Of a stretch of 64,000 nucleotides of DNA, positions 11,220-20,119 are shown one piece after another. This DNA is from Stenotrophomonas maltophilia. Lineage in GTDB: Bacteria; Pseudomonadota; Gammaproteobacteria; Xanthomonadales; Xanthomonadaceae. The stretch is from the NCBI RefSeq assembly GCF_900186865.1, contig NZ_LT906480.1, positions 1,320,001-1,384,000 of the forward strand, given 5' to 3'. A program made the translations under genes and the position numbers. Numbering within the stretch: the first letter of the stretch is position 1; every line of letters starts with the position of its first letter. Below the pieces are notes generated by a model. The model made no database searches, was not told the DNA's origin, and worked only from the letters and a program-made list of their open reading frames with translations.

Positions 11220-14047
11220 GCCAGGACTACAAGACCACCCTGAACCTGCCAGCCACCGAATTCCCGATGCGCGGCGACCTGCCCAAGCGCGAGCCGGGCA
11301 TTCTGGCGCGGTGGGAAGAGCAGGGGCTCTACCAGCAGCTGCGCGACAACGCCGCCGGCCGCCCGCTGTTCGTGCTGCACGACGGCCCGCCGTACGCCAA
11401 CGGCCGCATCCACCTGGGCCACGCGGTCAACAAGATCCTGAAGGACATCATCGTCAAGTCGCGCTATCTGGCCGGCTTCGATGCGCCCTACGTGCCGGGC
11501 TGGGACTGCCATGGCCTGCCGATCGAGATCGCGGTGGAAAAGAAGTGGGGCAAGGTCGGCACCAAGCTCGACGCCGTTGAATTCCGCCAGAAGTGCCGCG
11601 AGTTCGCCGAAGAGCAGATCAACATCCAGCGCGTGGACTTCAAGCGCCTGGGCGTGACCGGTGACTGGGACAACCCGTACAAGACCCTGAGCTTCGACTT
11701 CGAAGCCAACGAGATCCGTGCGCTGTCCAAGGTCGTGGCCAACGGCCACCTGGTGCGTGGCGCCAAGCCGGTGTACTGGTGCTTCGACTGTGGCTCGGCG
11801 CTGGCCGAGGCCGAGATCGAGTACCAGGAAAAGGAATCGCCGGCGATCGACGTGGCCTACGCCGCACGCGATGCGCAGGCCATCGGCCAGGCGTTCGGCG
11901 TGAGCGTGCCGGCCGACGTGGAAGTGGCCGTACCGATCTGGACCACCACCCCGTGGACGCTGCCGGCCTCGCTGGCGGTGTCGCTGGGCGCGGAGATCAC
12001 CTACGTGCTGGCCGAAGGCCCGGCGCACAACGGCAAGCGCCGTTGGCTGGTGCTGGCTGCGGCGTTGGCCGAGCGCGCGCTGCAGCGCTATGGCGTCGAA
12101 AACGTGGTGCTGCACGGTGAAACCACCGGTGCGGCGCTGGAAAACCAGCTGCTGGCGCATCCGTTCTACCCGGAGCGCGAGATCCTGGTGCTCAACGGCG
12201 ACCATGTGTCCGACGAGGACGGTACCGGTGCGGTGCACACCGCCCCCGGCCACGGCCAGGAAGACTTCGTGGTCAGCCAGAAGTACGGCCTGCTGGACAA
12301 GTACAACGCCGGCCAGATCACCCCGATCGACGGCCGTGGCGTATACCTGGAATCGACCCCGCCGGCCGGTGACGTGGTGCTGGCTGGCCAACATCTATGG
12401 CAGGCGCAGGAGGCCATCGTCGGCGTGCTGCGTGACAACGGTGCGCTGCTGGCCTTCCATCCGATCCGCCACAGCTACCCGCACTGCTGGCGTCACAAGA
12501 AGCCGGTGGTGTTCCGCGCCACCCCGCAGTGGTTCATCTCGATGGACAAGGCCAACCTGCGCAACGATGCGCTGGCCGCCATCGACACCGTCGGCTGGTT
12601 CCCGAGCTGGGGCAAGGCGCGCATCCAGAGCATGGTCGACGGTCGCCCGGACTGGACCATCTCGCGCCAGCGCACCTGGGGCGTGCCGATCGCACTGTTC
12701 ACCCACCGGCAGACCGGCGAGATCCATCCGCGTTCGGTGGAGCTGATGCAGCAGGTCGCCGACCGCGTCGAAGCCGAGGGCATCGACGTGTGGTACTCGC
12801 TGGATGCCGCCGAACTGCTGGGCGCTGAAGCCGCCGACTACGAGAAGGTCACCGACATCCTCGACGTCTGGTTCGATTCGGGCGTGACCCATGAGGGCGT
12901 GCTTGCCGCGCGTGGCTTCGGCAAGCCGGCCGACCTGTACCTGGAAGGTTCCGACCAGCATCGCGGCTGGTTCCAGTCCTCGCTGCTGACCGGCGTGGCG
13001 ATCGACAAGCGCGCGCCGTACAAGCAGTGCCTGACCCACGGCTTCACCGTGGACGAGCAGGGCCGCAAGATGTCCAAGTCGCTGGGCAACGGCATTGAGC
13101 CGCAGGACATCATGAACAAGCTGGGCGCGGACATCCTGCGCCTGTGGATCGCCTCGGCCGACTACAGCAACGAGATGTCGCTGTCGCAGGAGATCCTCAA
13201 GCGTAATGCCGATGCCTACCGCCGCCTGCGCAACACCGCACGCTTCCTGCTCGGCAACCTGGACGGTTTCGATCCGGCCCAGCACCTGCGTCCGCTCGAC
13301 CAGATGGTCGCGCTGGACCGCTGGATCGTGCATCGCGCGTGGGAGCTGCAGGAGAAGATCAAGGCGGCCTACGACGGCTACAACATGGCCGAGATCGTGC
13401 AGCTGCTGCTGAACTTCTGCAGCGTGGACCTGGGCTCGCTGTACCTGGACGTGACCAAGGACCGCCTGTACACGATGCCGACCGATTCGCACGGTCGCCG
13501 TTCGGCACAGAGCGCGATGTACCACATCGCCGAAGCGTTCACCCGCTGGGTTGCGCCGATCCTGACCTTCACCGCCGACGAGCTGTGGGGCTACCTGCCG
13601 GGCGAGCATGCCGGCCATGTGCTGTTCACCACCTGGTACGACGGCCTGGCGCCGCTGCCGGCCGATGCCCAGCTCAACGCCACCGACTTCGACCAGTTGC
13701 TGGCTGTGCGCGAGCAGGTGGCCAAGGTGCTCGAGCCGATGCGTGCCAACGGCGCCATCGGTGCCGCGCTGGAAGCGGAGATCACCATTGCCGCCAACGA
13801 GGAGCAGGCCGCGAAGTGGCAGCCGCTGGCCGATGAACTGCGCTTCCTGTTCATCAGTGGCGACGTGCAGGTGCGCCCGGCGACCACCGACGAGGTGTTC
13901 GTCAGCGCCCAGCCGACCACCAAGGCCAAGTGCGTGCGCTGCTGGCACCACCGCGCCGACGTCGGCAGCAACGCCGATCATCCGGAACTGTGCGGCCGTT
14001 GCGTGAGCAACGTGACCGGCGCCGGCGAAGTGCGGAGCTGGTTCTGA
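11216..14047 (+). CDS. ileS: Isoleucyl-tRNA synthetase
   Basis: 943 residues, class I synthetase. HIGH-type HLGH is at residues 66-69 and KMSKS near residue 618. The editing domain carries [11 protein letters not shown]-terminal zinc site reads CVRCWHH...CGRC. The start is GTG inside the ribF stop. The stop overlaps the lspA ATG (TGATG), so the gene is coupled on both sides. Confidence 0.98.
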   Translation: MSQDYKTTLNLPATEFPMRGDLPKREPGILARWEEQGLYQQLRDNAAGRPLFVLHDGPPYANGRIHLGHAVNKILKDIIVKSRYLAGFDAPYVPGWDCHGLPIEIAVEKKWGKVGTKLDAVEFRQKCREFAEEQINIQRVDFKRLGVTGDWDNPYKTLSFDFEANEIRALSKVVANGHLVRGAKPVYWCFDCGSALAEAEIEYQEKESPAIDVAYAARDAQAIGQAFGVSVPADVEVAVPIWTTTPWTLPASLAVSLGAEITYVLAEGPAHNGKRRWLVLAAALAERALQRYGVENVVLHGETTGAALENQLLAHPFYPEREILVLNGDHVSDEDGTGAVHTAPGHGQEDFVVSQKYGLLDKYNAGQITPIDGRGVYLESTPPAGDVVLAGQHLWQAQEAIVGVLRDNGALLAFHPIRHSYPHCWRHKKPVVFRATPQWFISMDKANLRNDALAAIDTVGWFPSWGKARIQSMVDGRPDWTISRQRTWGVPIALFTHRQTGEIHPRSVELMQQVADRVEAEGIDVWYSLDAAELLGAEAADYEKVTDILDVWFDSGVTHEGVLAARGFGKPADLYLEGSDQHRGWFQSSLLTGVAIDKRAPYKQCLTHGFTVDEQGRKMSKSLGNGIEPQDIMNKLGADILRLWIASADYSNEMSLSQEILKRNADAYRRLRNTARFLLGNLDGFDPAQHLRPLDQMVALDRWIVHRAWELQEKIKAAYDGYNMAEIVQLLLNFCSVDLGSLYLDVTKDRLYTMPTDSHGRRSAQSAMYHIAEAFTRWVAPILTFTADELWGYLPGEHAGHVLFTTWYDGLAPLPADAQLNATDFDQLLAVREQVAKVLEPMRANGAIGAALEAEITIAANEEQAAKWQPLADELRFLFISGDVQVRPATTDEVFVSAQPTTKAKCVRCWHHRADVGSNADHPELCGRCVSNVTGAGEVRSWF

Positions 14048-14571
14048 TGGCCGCGCCCCGTCCGCATCCGAACGCCCTGGTCTGGCTGCTGCTGTCGGCC
14101 GCCATCATCGGCCTGGACCAGTGGTCCAAGGCCTGGGTGCTGTCGAGCCTGCCGGAGTTCCAGCCGGTGGTGGTCATTGACGGCTTCTGGAACTGGTACC
14201 GCACCTACAACACCGGCGCGGCATTCAGTTTCCTGAGCGACGCCGGTGGCTGGCAGAAGTACTTCTTCACCGCACTGGCGATCGCCATCAGCGGCCTGAT
14301 GGCGTGGTGGCTGCGCGGCACCGCGCGCGGCAACTGGAAGGCCGCGGTGCCGTATGCGCTCATCATCGGCGGCGCCATCGGCAACGTGATCGACCGCCAG
14401 GTGCACGGCCATGTGGTCGATTTCATCCAGTGGTACGTGGGCAGCTACACCTGGCCCTCGTTCAACATCGCCGACTCGGCCATCGTGGTGGGTGCCATCG
14501 GCATCGCCCTGTTTGGCCTGTTCGACGGCAAGTCCGCCAAAAAGGCGGATAATGCCAATCCGAAACCGTAA
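14047..14571 (+). CDS. lspA: Lipoprotein signal peptidase (signal peptidase II)
   Basis: 174 residues with four membrane segments. The catalytic aspartates sit in [15 protein letters not shown] and FNIADSAIV. It also has the conserved DQWSK and NTGAAFSF blocks. It removes the signal peptide of diacylglyceryl prolipoproteins at the inner membrane. The start is the ATG overlapping the ileS stop; a longer upstream reading is only ileS read in another frame. Confidence 0.96.
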   Translation: MAAPRPHPNALVWLLLSAAIIGLDQWSKAWVLSSLPEFQPVVVIDGFWNWYRTYNTGAAFSFLSDAGGWQKYFFTALAIAISGLMAWWLRGTARGNWKAAVPYALIIGGAIGNVIDRQVHGHVVDFIQWYVGSYTWPSFNIADSAIVVGAIGIALFGLFDGKSAKKADNANPKP

Positions 14572-14598
14572 GCCGGCCGCTGCCGGGAGATTGAACTG

Positions 14599-15549
14599 AT
14601 GGATGTGCTGCTCGCCAACCCGCGTGGTTTCTGTGCCGGTGTCGATCGTGCGATCGAGATCGTCAAGCGCGCGATCGAAACGCTGGGCGCGCCCATCTAT
14701 GTTCGCCATGAAGTGGTGCACAACCGCTTTGTGGTCGACGACCTGAAGCAGCGCGGGGCGATCTTCGTCGAGGAACTCGACGAAGTGCCGGACAACAACA
14801 CGGTGATCTTCAGCGCCCATGGCGTGTCCCAGGCCGTGCGCCAGGAAGCCGAGCGCCGCGGCCTGAAGGTGTTCGACGCCACCTGCCCGCTGGTGACCAA
14901 GGTCCACTTCGAAGTCGCCCGCCACTGCCGTGCCGGCCGTGACGTGGTGCTGATCGGCCACGCCGGTCACCCGGAGGTGGAAGGCACCATGGGCCAGTGG
15001 AACCGCGAAGCCGGCACCGGCCAGATCTACCTGGTGGAAGACGTGGAGCAGGTTGCCACGCTGCAGATCAACCAGCCGGAAAACTTCGCCTACACCACCC
15101 AGACCACGCTGTCGGTGGATGACACGCGCGGCATCATCGATGCGCTGCGCGAGCGTTTCCCGGCGATGCAGGGCCCGAAGAACGACGACATCTGCTACGC
15201 CACGCAGAACCGCCAGGATGCCGTGCGCGATCTGGCCAAGCGCTGCGACCTGGTGCTGGTGGTCGGTTCGCCGAACAGCTCCAACTCCAACCGCTTGAGC
15301 GAGCTGGCCCGCCGTGAGGGCGTGGAGTCGTACCTGATCGACGGCGCGCACGAGATCGACCCGGCATGGGTGGCAGGCAAGCAGCACATCGGCGTGACCG
15401 CCGGCGCCTCTGCACCGCAGGTGCTGGTCGATGGCGTGCTGGCGCGCCTGGCCGAACTGGGCGCCACCGGCGTGGGCGAGCTGGACGGCGAACCGGAATC
15501 GATGGTGTTCGCGCTGCCGAAGGAACTGCGCCTGCGCCTGGTCGACTGA
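14599..15549 (+). CDS. ispH: 4-hydroxy-3-methylbut-2-enyl diphosphate reductase (HMBPP reductase)
   Basis: 316 residues. The three 4Fe-4S cysteines are in place: Cys12 (NPRGFCAGV), Cys96 (DATCPLVTK) and about Cys199 ([10 protein letters not shown]). His41 and the GH(A)GHPE block support substrate binding. It performs the last step of the MEP isoprenoid pathway. It follows lspA by 27 bases and ends the operon. Confidence 0.97.
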   Translation: MDVLLANPRGFCAGVDRAIEIVKRAIETLGAPIYVRHEVVHNRFVVDDLKQRGAIFVEELDEVPDNNTVIFSAHGVSQAVRQEAERRGLKVFDATCPLVTKVHFEVARHCRAGRDVVLIGHAGHPEVEGTMGQWNREAGTGQIYLVEDVEQVATLQINQPENFAYTTQTTLSVDDTRGIIDALRERFPAMQGPKNDDICYATQNRQDAVRDLAKRCDLVLVVGSPNSSNSNRLSELARREGVESYLIDGAHEIDPAWVAGKQHIGVTAGASAPQVLVDGVLARLAELGATGVGELDGEPESMVFALPKELRLRLVD

Positions 15550-15563
15550 CCGGGAAGCGCCTC

Positions 15564-15585
15564 ATCCACGCATGGCGTGGATCTA
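15564..15585. repeat. GTAG-headed palindrome (third stem family), minus orientation
   Basis: ATCCACGCATGGCGTGGAT followed by CTAC, the complement of GTAG. It lies just after ispH, where it could act as a transcript-end hairpin. Confidence 0.6.
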
Positions 15586-15598
15586 CTGGAACTGCTCT

Positions 15599-15665
15599 GG
15601 TGGGTGCGAACCGGCACATGGTGGGTGCGAGCCGGCACAAGGTGGGTGCGAACCTTGGTTCGCAC
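15599..15665. repeat. Three tandem 21-base units ending in a 9-bp palindrome
   Basis: The unit GGTGGGTGCGAACCGGCACA starts at 15599, again at 15620 with one change, and a third time in part at 15641. The third copy runs into GTGCGAACC-TT-GGTTCGCAC (15646-15665). This fills most of the 223-base gap between ispH and the M61 peptidase; no gene is seen there. Confidence 0.75.
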
Positions 15666-15772
15666 GCTTTTTCGCACGCAAGGATGGGCGGCCCGCCCAT
15701 GACCTTTGGCCATGGGGCAGGGCACGTTACAGGCCTAGCATCGGAAGATTCTCCGCTGTTGGAACCTGCCCG

Positions 15773-17656
15773 ATGAAGACCCGAGCCTTGGCGATGTCGT
15801 TGCTGTTCGCGCTGGCGGCCACGCCTGCACTGGCGCAGACCTCGCCACCGGCGAACGCTGAGGCCCCCGGCCTGCTGCGCATCGATGTCGACGCGCGCGA
15901 TCTGGCCCGGCGCATCTTCAAGGTGACCGCTACGGTGCCGGCCAAGCCCGGCCCGGTGACCCTGCTGTACCCGCAGTGGATTCCCGGCAACCATTCGCCC
16001 ACCGGCCCGATCGACAAGTTGGCCGGCCTGCGCGTGACCGCCAACGGCAAGCCGCTGGCCTGGCAGCGTGACCAGTTCAACGTCTATGCGTTCAAGGTGA
16101 ACGTGCCCGAGGGCGTGAGCGAGATCGTCGCCCACTTCGACTTCCTGTCCTCGCAGGGCGGCAGCCAGGGCCGGGTGGTGATGACCCCGGAAATGCTCAA
16201 CCTGCAGTGGAACGCCAATTCGCTGTATCCGGCCGGCGTCGATGCGCGCGACCTGCAGGCGCAGGCCAGCGTGACCCTGCCCAAGGGCTGGTCGTTCGCA
16301 ACCGCGCTGGAAACCGCGCGGCGCGACGGTGACACCGTGGTGTTCAAGCCGATCTCGTATGACCATCTGGTCGATTCGCCCTTGTTCGCCGGCGAGCACT
16401 ACCAGCGCATCGATCTCGACCCGGGCGCGAAGGTGCCGGTGCACCTCAATGTGTTTGCCGACGACGCCAAGTCGCTGAAGCCGAGCGAGGCACAGATCAC
16501 CATGCATCGCGCGCTGGTGCAGCAGGCCGACAAGCTTTACGGTGCGCGCCACTACAACCACTATGAGTTCCTGCTGGCATTGACCGACCGCCTCGGTGGC
16601 ATCGGCCTGGAGCATCACCGTTCCAGCGAGAACAGCGCTGACCCGGGCTACTTCACCGAGTGGGACAGCAACGCGTGGATGCGCGATCTGTTGCCGCACG
16701 AGTACACCCATTCCTGGAACGGCAAGTACCGTCGCGGCGCCGACCTGGCCACCGCCAACTTCAACGTGCCGATGGGCGACAGCCTGCTGTGGGTGTACGA
16801 GGGCCAGACCCAGTTCTGGGGCCAGGTGCTGGCGGCGCGTTCGGGGCTGTGGTCGACCGCGCAGGCGCGCGACATGCTGGCCAATGTGGCCGCGACCTAC
16901 GACCGTGGCCGACCGGGCCTGGCCTGGCGGCCGCTGCAGGACACTACCAACGATCCGACCATCGCCCAGCGCCGCACGCTGCCCTACCGCAACTACCAGA
17001 TGAGCGAGGACTACTACTCCGGCGGCCAGATGCTGTGGCTGGAAGTGGAGGGCAAGCTGCGCGAACTGAGCGGCAACCGCCGCAGCCTGGACGACTTCGC
17101 GCGTGCGTTCTTCGGCGTCGGCAATGGCGACTGGGACGTCAACCCGTACACCTTCGATGATGTGGTCGCGACCTTGAACGGCATCGCGCCGTACGACTGG
17201 GCGACGTTCCTGCGCGGGCGCCTGGACGGCCACGGTTCGTTGACCGGCGGCCTGGAACTGGCTGGCTGGAAGCTGGTTTACCGCGATACCCCGAACGACG
17301 CCTACAAGGCGCAGGAAAAACGCGCCAAGGCGGCACTGCTCGCCTATTCGCTGGGCGCGACCGTACTCGACAGCGGTACGGTCGGCGATGTGATCTGGGA
17401 CAGCCCGGCGTTCAACGCCGGTCTTGCACCGGGCATGAAGGTGATCGCGGTTGGCGGCCGTGAGTACAGCAGCCAGCGCTTGAAGGACGCGGTGGCTGCG
17501 GCAGCGAAGGACAAGGCGCCGATCGTGCTGCTGGTGAAGCAGTTCGACCGCATCGAAACGATGAGCATCGCCTACCACGGTGGCCTGCAGTACCCGGTGC
17601 TGGAGCGTATCGCCGGCAAGCCTGACCGCCTCGCAGAATTGTGGAAGGCGCGATGA
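15773..17656 (+). CDS. M61 family (glycyl aminopeptidase-like) metallopeptidase, secreted
   Basis: 627 residues with a signal peptide (about 1-22, cleavage after TPALAQ). The zinc motif is HEYTH at about residues 309-313 (LLPHEYTHSWNGKYRRGAD), followed by the Glu in VYEGQTQFWG. The C-terminal part (YSLGATVLDSGTVGDVIWDSPAFNAGLAPGMK) is a PDZ-like domain, as in other M61 peptidases. It should act in the periplasm on peptides. The start at 15773 gives a clean signal peptide. Its stop overlaps the next gene (ATGA). Confidence 0.92.
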   Translation: MKTRALAMSLLFALAATPALAQTSPPANAEAPGLLRIDVDARDLARRIFKVTATVPAKPGPVTLLYPQWIPGNHSPTGPIDKLAGLRVTANGKPLAWQRDQFNVYAFKVNVPEGVSEIVAHFDFLSSQGGSQGRVVMTPEMLNLQWNANSLYPAGVDARDLQAQASVTLPKGWSFATALETARRDGDTVVFKPISYDHLVDSPLFAGEHYQRIDLDPGAKVPVHLNVFADDAKSLKPSEAQITMHRALVQQADKLYGARHYNHYEFLLALTDRLGGIGLEHHRSSENSADPGYFTEWDSNAWMRDLLPHEYTHSWNGKYRRGADLATANFNVPMGDSLLWVYEGQTQFWGQVLAARSGLWSTAQARDMLANVAATYDRGRPGLAWRPLQDTTNDPTIAQRRTLPYRNYQMSEDYYSGGQMLWLEVEGKLRELSGNRRSLDDFARAFFGVGNGDWDVNPYTFDDVVATLNGIAPYDWATFLRGRLDGHGSLTGGLELAGWKLVYRDTPNDAYKAQEKRAKAALLAYSLGATVLDSGTVGDVIWDSPAFNAGLAPGMKVIAVGGREYSSQRLKDAVAAAAKDKAPIVLLVKQFDRIETMSIAYHGGLQYPVLERIAGKPDRLAELWKAR

Positions 17657-18318
17657 AGCCGCGCGCCCGCGATGGCGTGATCCTGCTGATGGCGATCCTG
17701 GCCATCATCGGTGCGTTCCTGCACGGTGACGGGCGCTGGCTGCACTGGCTGGCCAAGCCGACCACCACGCTGCTGATCGCTGCCATCGTCTGGCGCGTGC
17801 ATGATCCCGCGCAGCCGTTCTATCGACGCGCGGTGTTGGCCGGCATGCTGCTGTCGTACGTGGGTGACATCGCGTTGATGCTGCCGATGGATGCGTTCGT
17901 GCCGGGCCTGGTCGCGTTCCTGCTGGCCCACCTCTGCTACATCGTGGCCTTCCGCGACGGCCTGCGTGCGGGGCGTGGGCTGTTGGCGGCCAGCGTCCTG
18001 CTGGCGACGTTTGCCGTGCTCAACGTACTTGGCCTGTGGCCGCACCTGCCCGCACCGATGCGCATTCCGGTGCTGGCGTATGTGGTGGTGCTGGCCTCGA
18101 TGGCAGTGCTGGCACTGGCACGCCAGTGGCGCCGGCCACAGCCCGCTGCCGTGGAAGCCAGCAGCGCGCGCTGGGCTGCCGCCGGTGCGCTGCTGTTCGT
18201 CGCCAGCGATTCACTGCTGGCCTGGGACCGCTTCGCCGGCGGTCTGCCGCTGGCCAGCGTGCTGGTGCTGTCCACGTACTACGGCGCGCAGTACGCCATC
18301 GCCCGCTCGGTGAAATAG
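17653..18318 (+). CDS. YhhN / TMEM86-type membrane protein
   Basis: 221 residues with about eight hydrophobic segments. It has the YhhN pattern: LLSYVGDIALML near the first third, LAHLCYIVAF, and SDSLLAWDRF near the C terminus. The animal relatives TMEM86A and TMEM86B are lysoplasmalogenases, but the bacterial function is not settled. It is coupled to the M61 peptidase by an ATGA overlap, so one mRNA is expected. Confidence 0.85.
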   Translation: MKPRARDGVILLMAILAIIGAFLHGDGRWLHWLAKPTTTLLIAAIVWRVHDPAQPFYRRAVLAGMLLSYVGDIALMLPMDAFVPGLVAFLLAHLCYIVAFRDGLRAGRGLLAASVLLATFAVLNVLGLWPHLPAPMRIPVLAYVVVLASMAVLALARQWRRPQPAAVEASSARWAAAGALLFVASDSLLAWDRFAGGLPLASVLVLSTYYGAQYAIARSVK

Positions 18319-18393
18319 AAAAAGGGGACGGAGGGGATTAAGTCGCAATCCGCACCAAGGCACATGCGACTTAATCCCCTCCGTCCCCTTTTT
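18319..18393. repeat. Perfect 29-bp inverted repeat, terminator-like
   Basis: Arm AAAAAGGGGACGGAGGGGAT plus TAAGTCGCA (18319-18347), a 17-base loop, then its exact complement (18365-18393) ending in a T run. It sits between convergent genes and would terminate both. Its length and perfection suggest a dispersed REP-type element, not only a terminator. Confidence 0.85.
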
Positions 18394-18400
18394 TTGTGGC

Positions 18401-19120
18401 CTATCGGCGGTTCACGCCGCGCAGGGTGCCCTGCGCATCGAACTGCAGGCGCACGGATTCGCGGTCACCGGCGACGTCATCCGGCAGCCACACCAGCTTG
18501 CCGCCTTTGCGCACGATCACGTAGACGTGGCCGACTTCGGATGCGGGGTTCTGCAGCGCGTCGCGTTGTTCCTGCAGTGCCTGCGCCACGCGCGGCACGG
18601 CCTCGAAATCGATGCTGGCCAGGGGTGTGCTGCTGCGCTGCAGGCTGATGGTCGGCGCGAACTGCTGCGGGTTCACCGGATTGCCCTTGCGCCACTGGCC
18701 ACGTTCGAAGTGGTAGCTGTCGACGTGGCCCGGCTGTTGCGGGTCAACCAGATCGAGGTTGATGCGGCCATCGTCGTAGAAGTGGATGCTATGGAAGACC
18801 GTCAGCCTCTGGCCGGCCAGTGCCGGCAGCTGCTCCAGTGCCTGGCGCGCAGCCTGCAGGTAGTCCGCATCGAACAGGCGATTGTTGCGCTCGGGTGCCG
18901 CAGCGGTACTCGCCGCGGGGAAGGCGGCCGGGGACGGCACAAGCGATACAGGTTGTTCGCGCGGCGACTGTGACGAGACGGAGAGTGGCAACCGGTCCGG
19001 CTGTACCGAATGCCCCAGCGTTTCGCTGATGGTCTGCAGGGCGCCGCCGGCAACGGCCACGCCCGCCAGAACCAGCAGCAGTACCAGGAACACGGTGTGG
19101 GTGGAGGGCGGCTGTTTCAT
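18401..19120 (-). CDS. Uncharacterised membrane-anchored protein, 239 aa
   Basis: One N-terminal membrane segment (about residues 10-30, VFLVLLLVLAGVAVAGGAL), then a Ser/Pro/Ala linker and a soluble domain. The domain contains LTVFHSIHFYDDGRINLDLVDP and a repeated VYVIVRKGGKLVWLPDD style. I do not recognise the family. Its ATG overlaps the stop of the upstream membrane gene (ATGA), so the two form an operon and may act together at the envelope. Confidence 0.7.
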   Translation of the reverse strand: MKQPPSTHTVFLVLLLVLAGVAVAGGALQTISETLGHSVQPDRLPLSVSSQSPREQPVSLVPSPAAFPAASTAAAPERNNRLFDADYLQAARQALEQLPALAGQRLTVFHSIHFYDDGRINLDLVDPQQPGHVDSYHFERGQWRKGNPVNPQQFAPTISLQRSSTPLASIDFEAVPRVAQALQEQRDALQNPASEVGHVYVIVRKGGKLVWLPDDVAGDRESVRLQFDAQGTLRGVNRR

Positions 19121-20073
19121 ACGCCCTCCAGGCGCACGTTGCCACGGTCATCCGGGTCGTACAGCAGGGTCACGTTTTCGCGCGGGATGTTGGCTAGATC
19201 GATCAGCGGGATGAAGCGGCGCACGCTCACCTGCTGTACGCGGCCGTCACGATCGGTGTACTCCAGCTGGAACTCCACCTGCGGCTGTTCGTTGAGGTAG
19301 GTGCCGGTCTGACGCACTTTCAGCACCCTGGCCTCCACGCCGATGCCGCTGTACTTCAACGCGTCGCCGCGCGCATCAGCCTGCAGCAGGCGGCCAAGCA
19401 GGCGCAGCCCCAACATGTACCCACACAGCACCAGCGGGCACACCAGCAGCGGGTGGCCGAAGGACAGGAAGGTCCAGCCAAGGCCCTCGCTCTGCAGCCG
19501 GTAGGCCACCACATAGGCAGCGGCTACCAGGACGATGCAGAGCGCTGCGCCGATGCTTCGCCGCCACAGGCTGGCGACATCCAGTTCGGGCTGGGCACCG
19601 TCCAGTACCACGTTCGGGAACGCGCCCGGCACCTGGCTCAGGCGTGCATCGACGTGCCTGCCGACGCCGAAGCGCTGCAGTTGCGGCTTGCTGTCGACCA
19701 CCAGCAGCTGTTCGCGGATCGGCGTGCCGGACAGGTTCTTGAAGGACAGCTGCAGTTTCCATTGCGCGAAGCCACGCACCTGTACGCCGGTCTGTTCAGC
19801 GTGTTCGATCAGCGCATCGCGCGGTTCGCCATCGGCGAGGATCGAGCGGACGCGATGCAGGGCGCGCGGTGGGCCGAGCAGCAGGAAATGCAGGAACGCG
19901 AACAGCAGAGAGAGCCATGCAGCCAGCGACAGCACAAGCAGCAGCAGGGACAGCCATGGCGCGCTGCGATCAGCCAGCGCCACCGGCCAGGAGGTTCCGA
20001 AATAGAGGATGCAGGGGAAGGGCAACGCGAAGAACAGCAGGAACGCGCCCCAGAACCAGAGATAGGCTCTCAT
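19117..20073 (-). CDS. DUF3592-like membrane protein, 318 aa
   Basis: Four hydrophobic segments are seen: two near the N terminus and two in the middle. The last part (GIGVEARVLKVRQTGTYLNEQPQVEFQLEYTD then PRENVTLLYDPDD) has the short beta-rich pattern of DUF3592 and NfeD-like soluble ends. The function is unknown. The ATG at 20073 removes an unsupported 39-residue extension. It is co-transcribed with the gene after it. Confidence 0.7.
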   Translation of the reverse strand: MRAYLWFWGAFLLFFALPFPCILYFGTSWPVALADRSAPWLSLLLLVLSLAAWLSLLFAFLHFLLLGPPRALHRVRSILADGEPRDALIEHAEQTGVQVRGFAQWKLQLSFKNLSGTPIREQLLVVDSKPQLQRFGVGRHVDARLSQVPGAFPNVVLDGAQPELDVASLWRRSIGAALCIVLVAAAYVVAYRLQSEGLGWTFLSFGHPLLVCPLVLCGYMLGLRLLGRLLQADARGDALKYSGIGVEARVLKVRQTGTYLNEQPQVEFQLEYTDRDGRVQQVSVRRFIPLIDLANIPRENVTLLYDPDDRGNVRLEGV

Positions 20074-20119
20074 GGGGAAGGTGGCAGACCGGTGGAACAG
20101 GCCGCGTAGCGTACTACGC

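Noticed and set aside
15134..17578. Minus-strand frame of 814 codons over ispH and the M61 gene
   Set aside because: Shadow of two genes with complete active sites.
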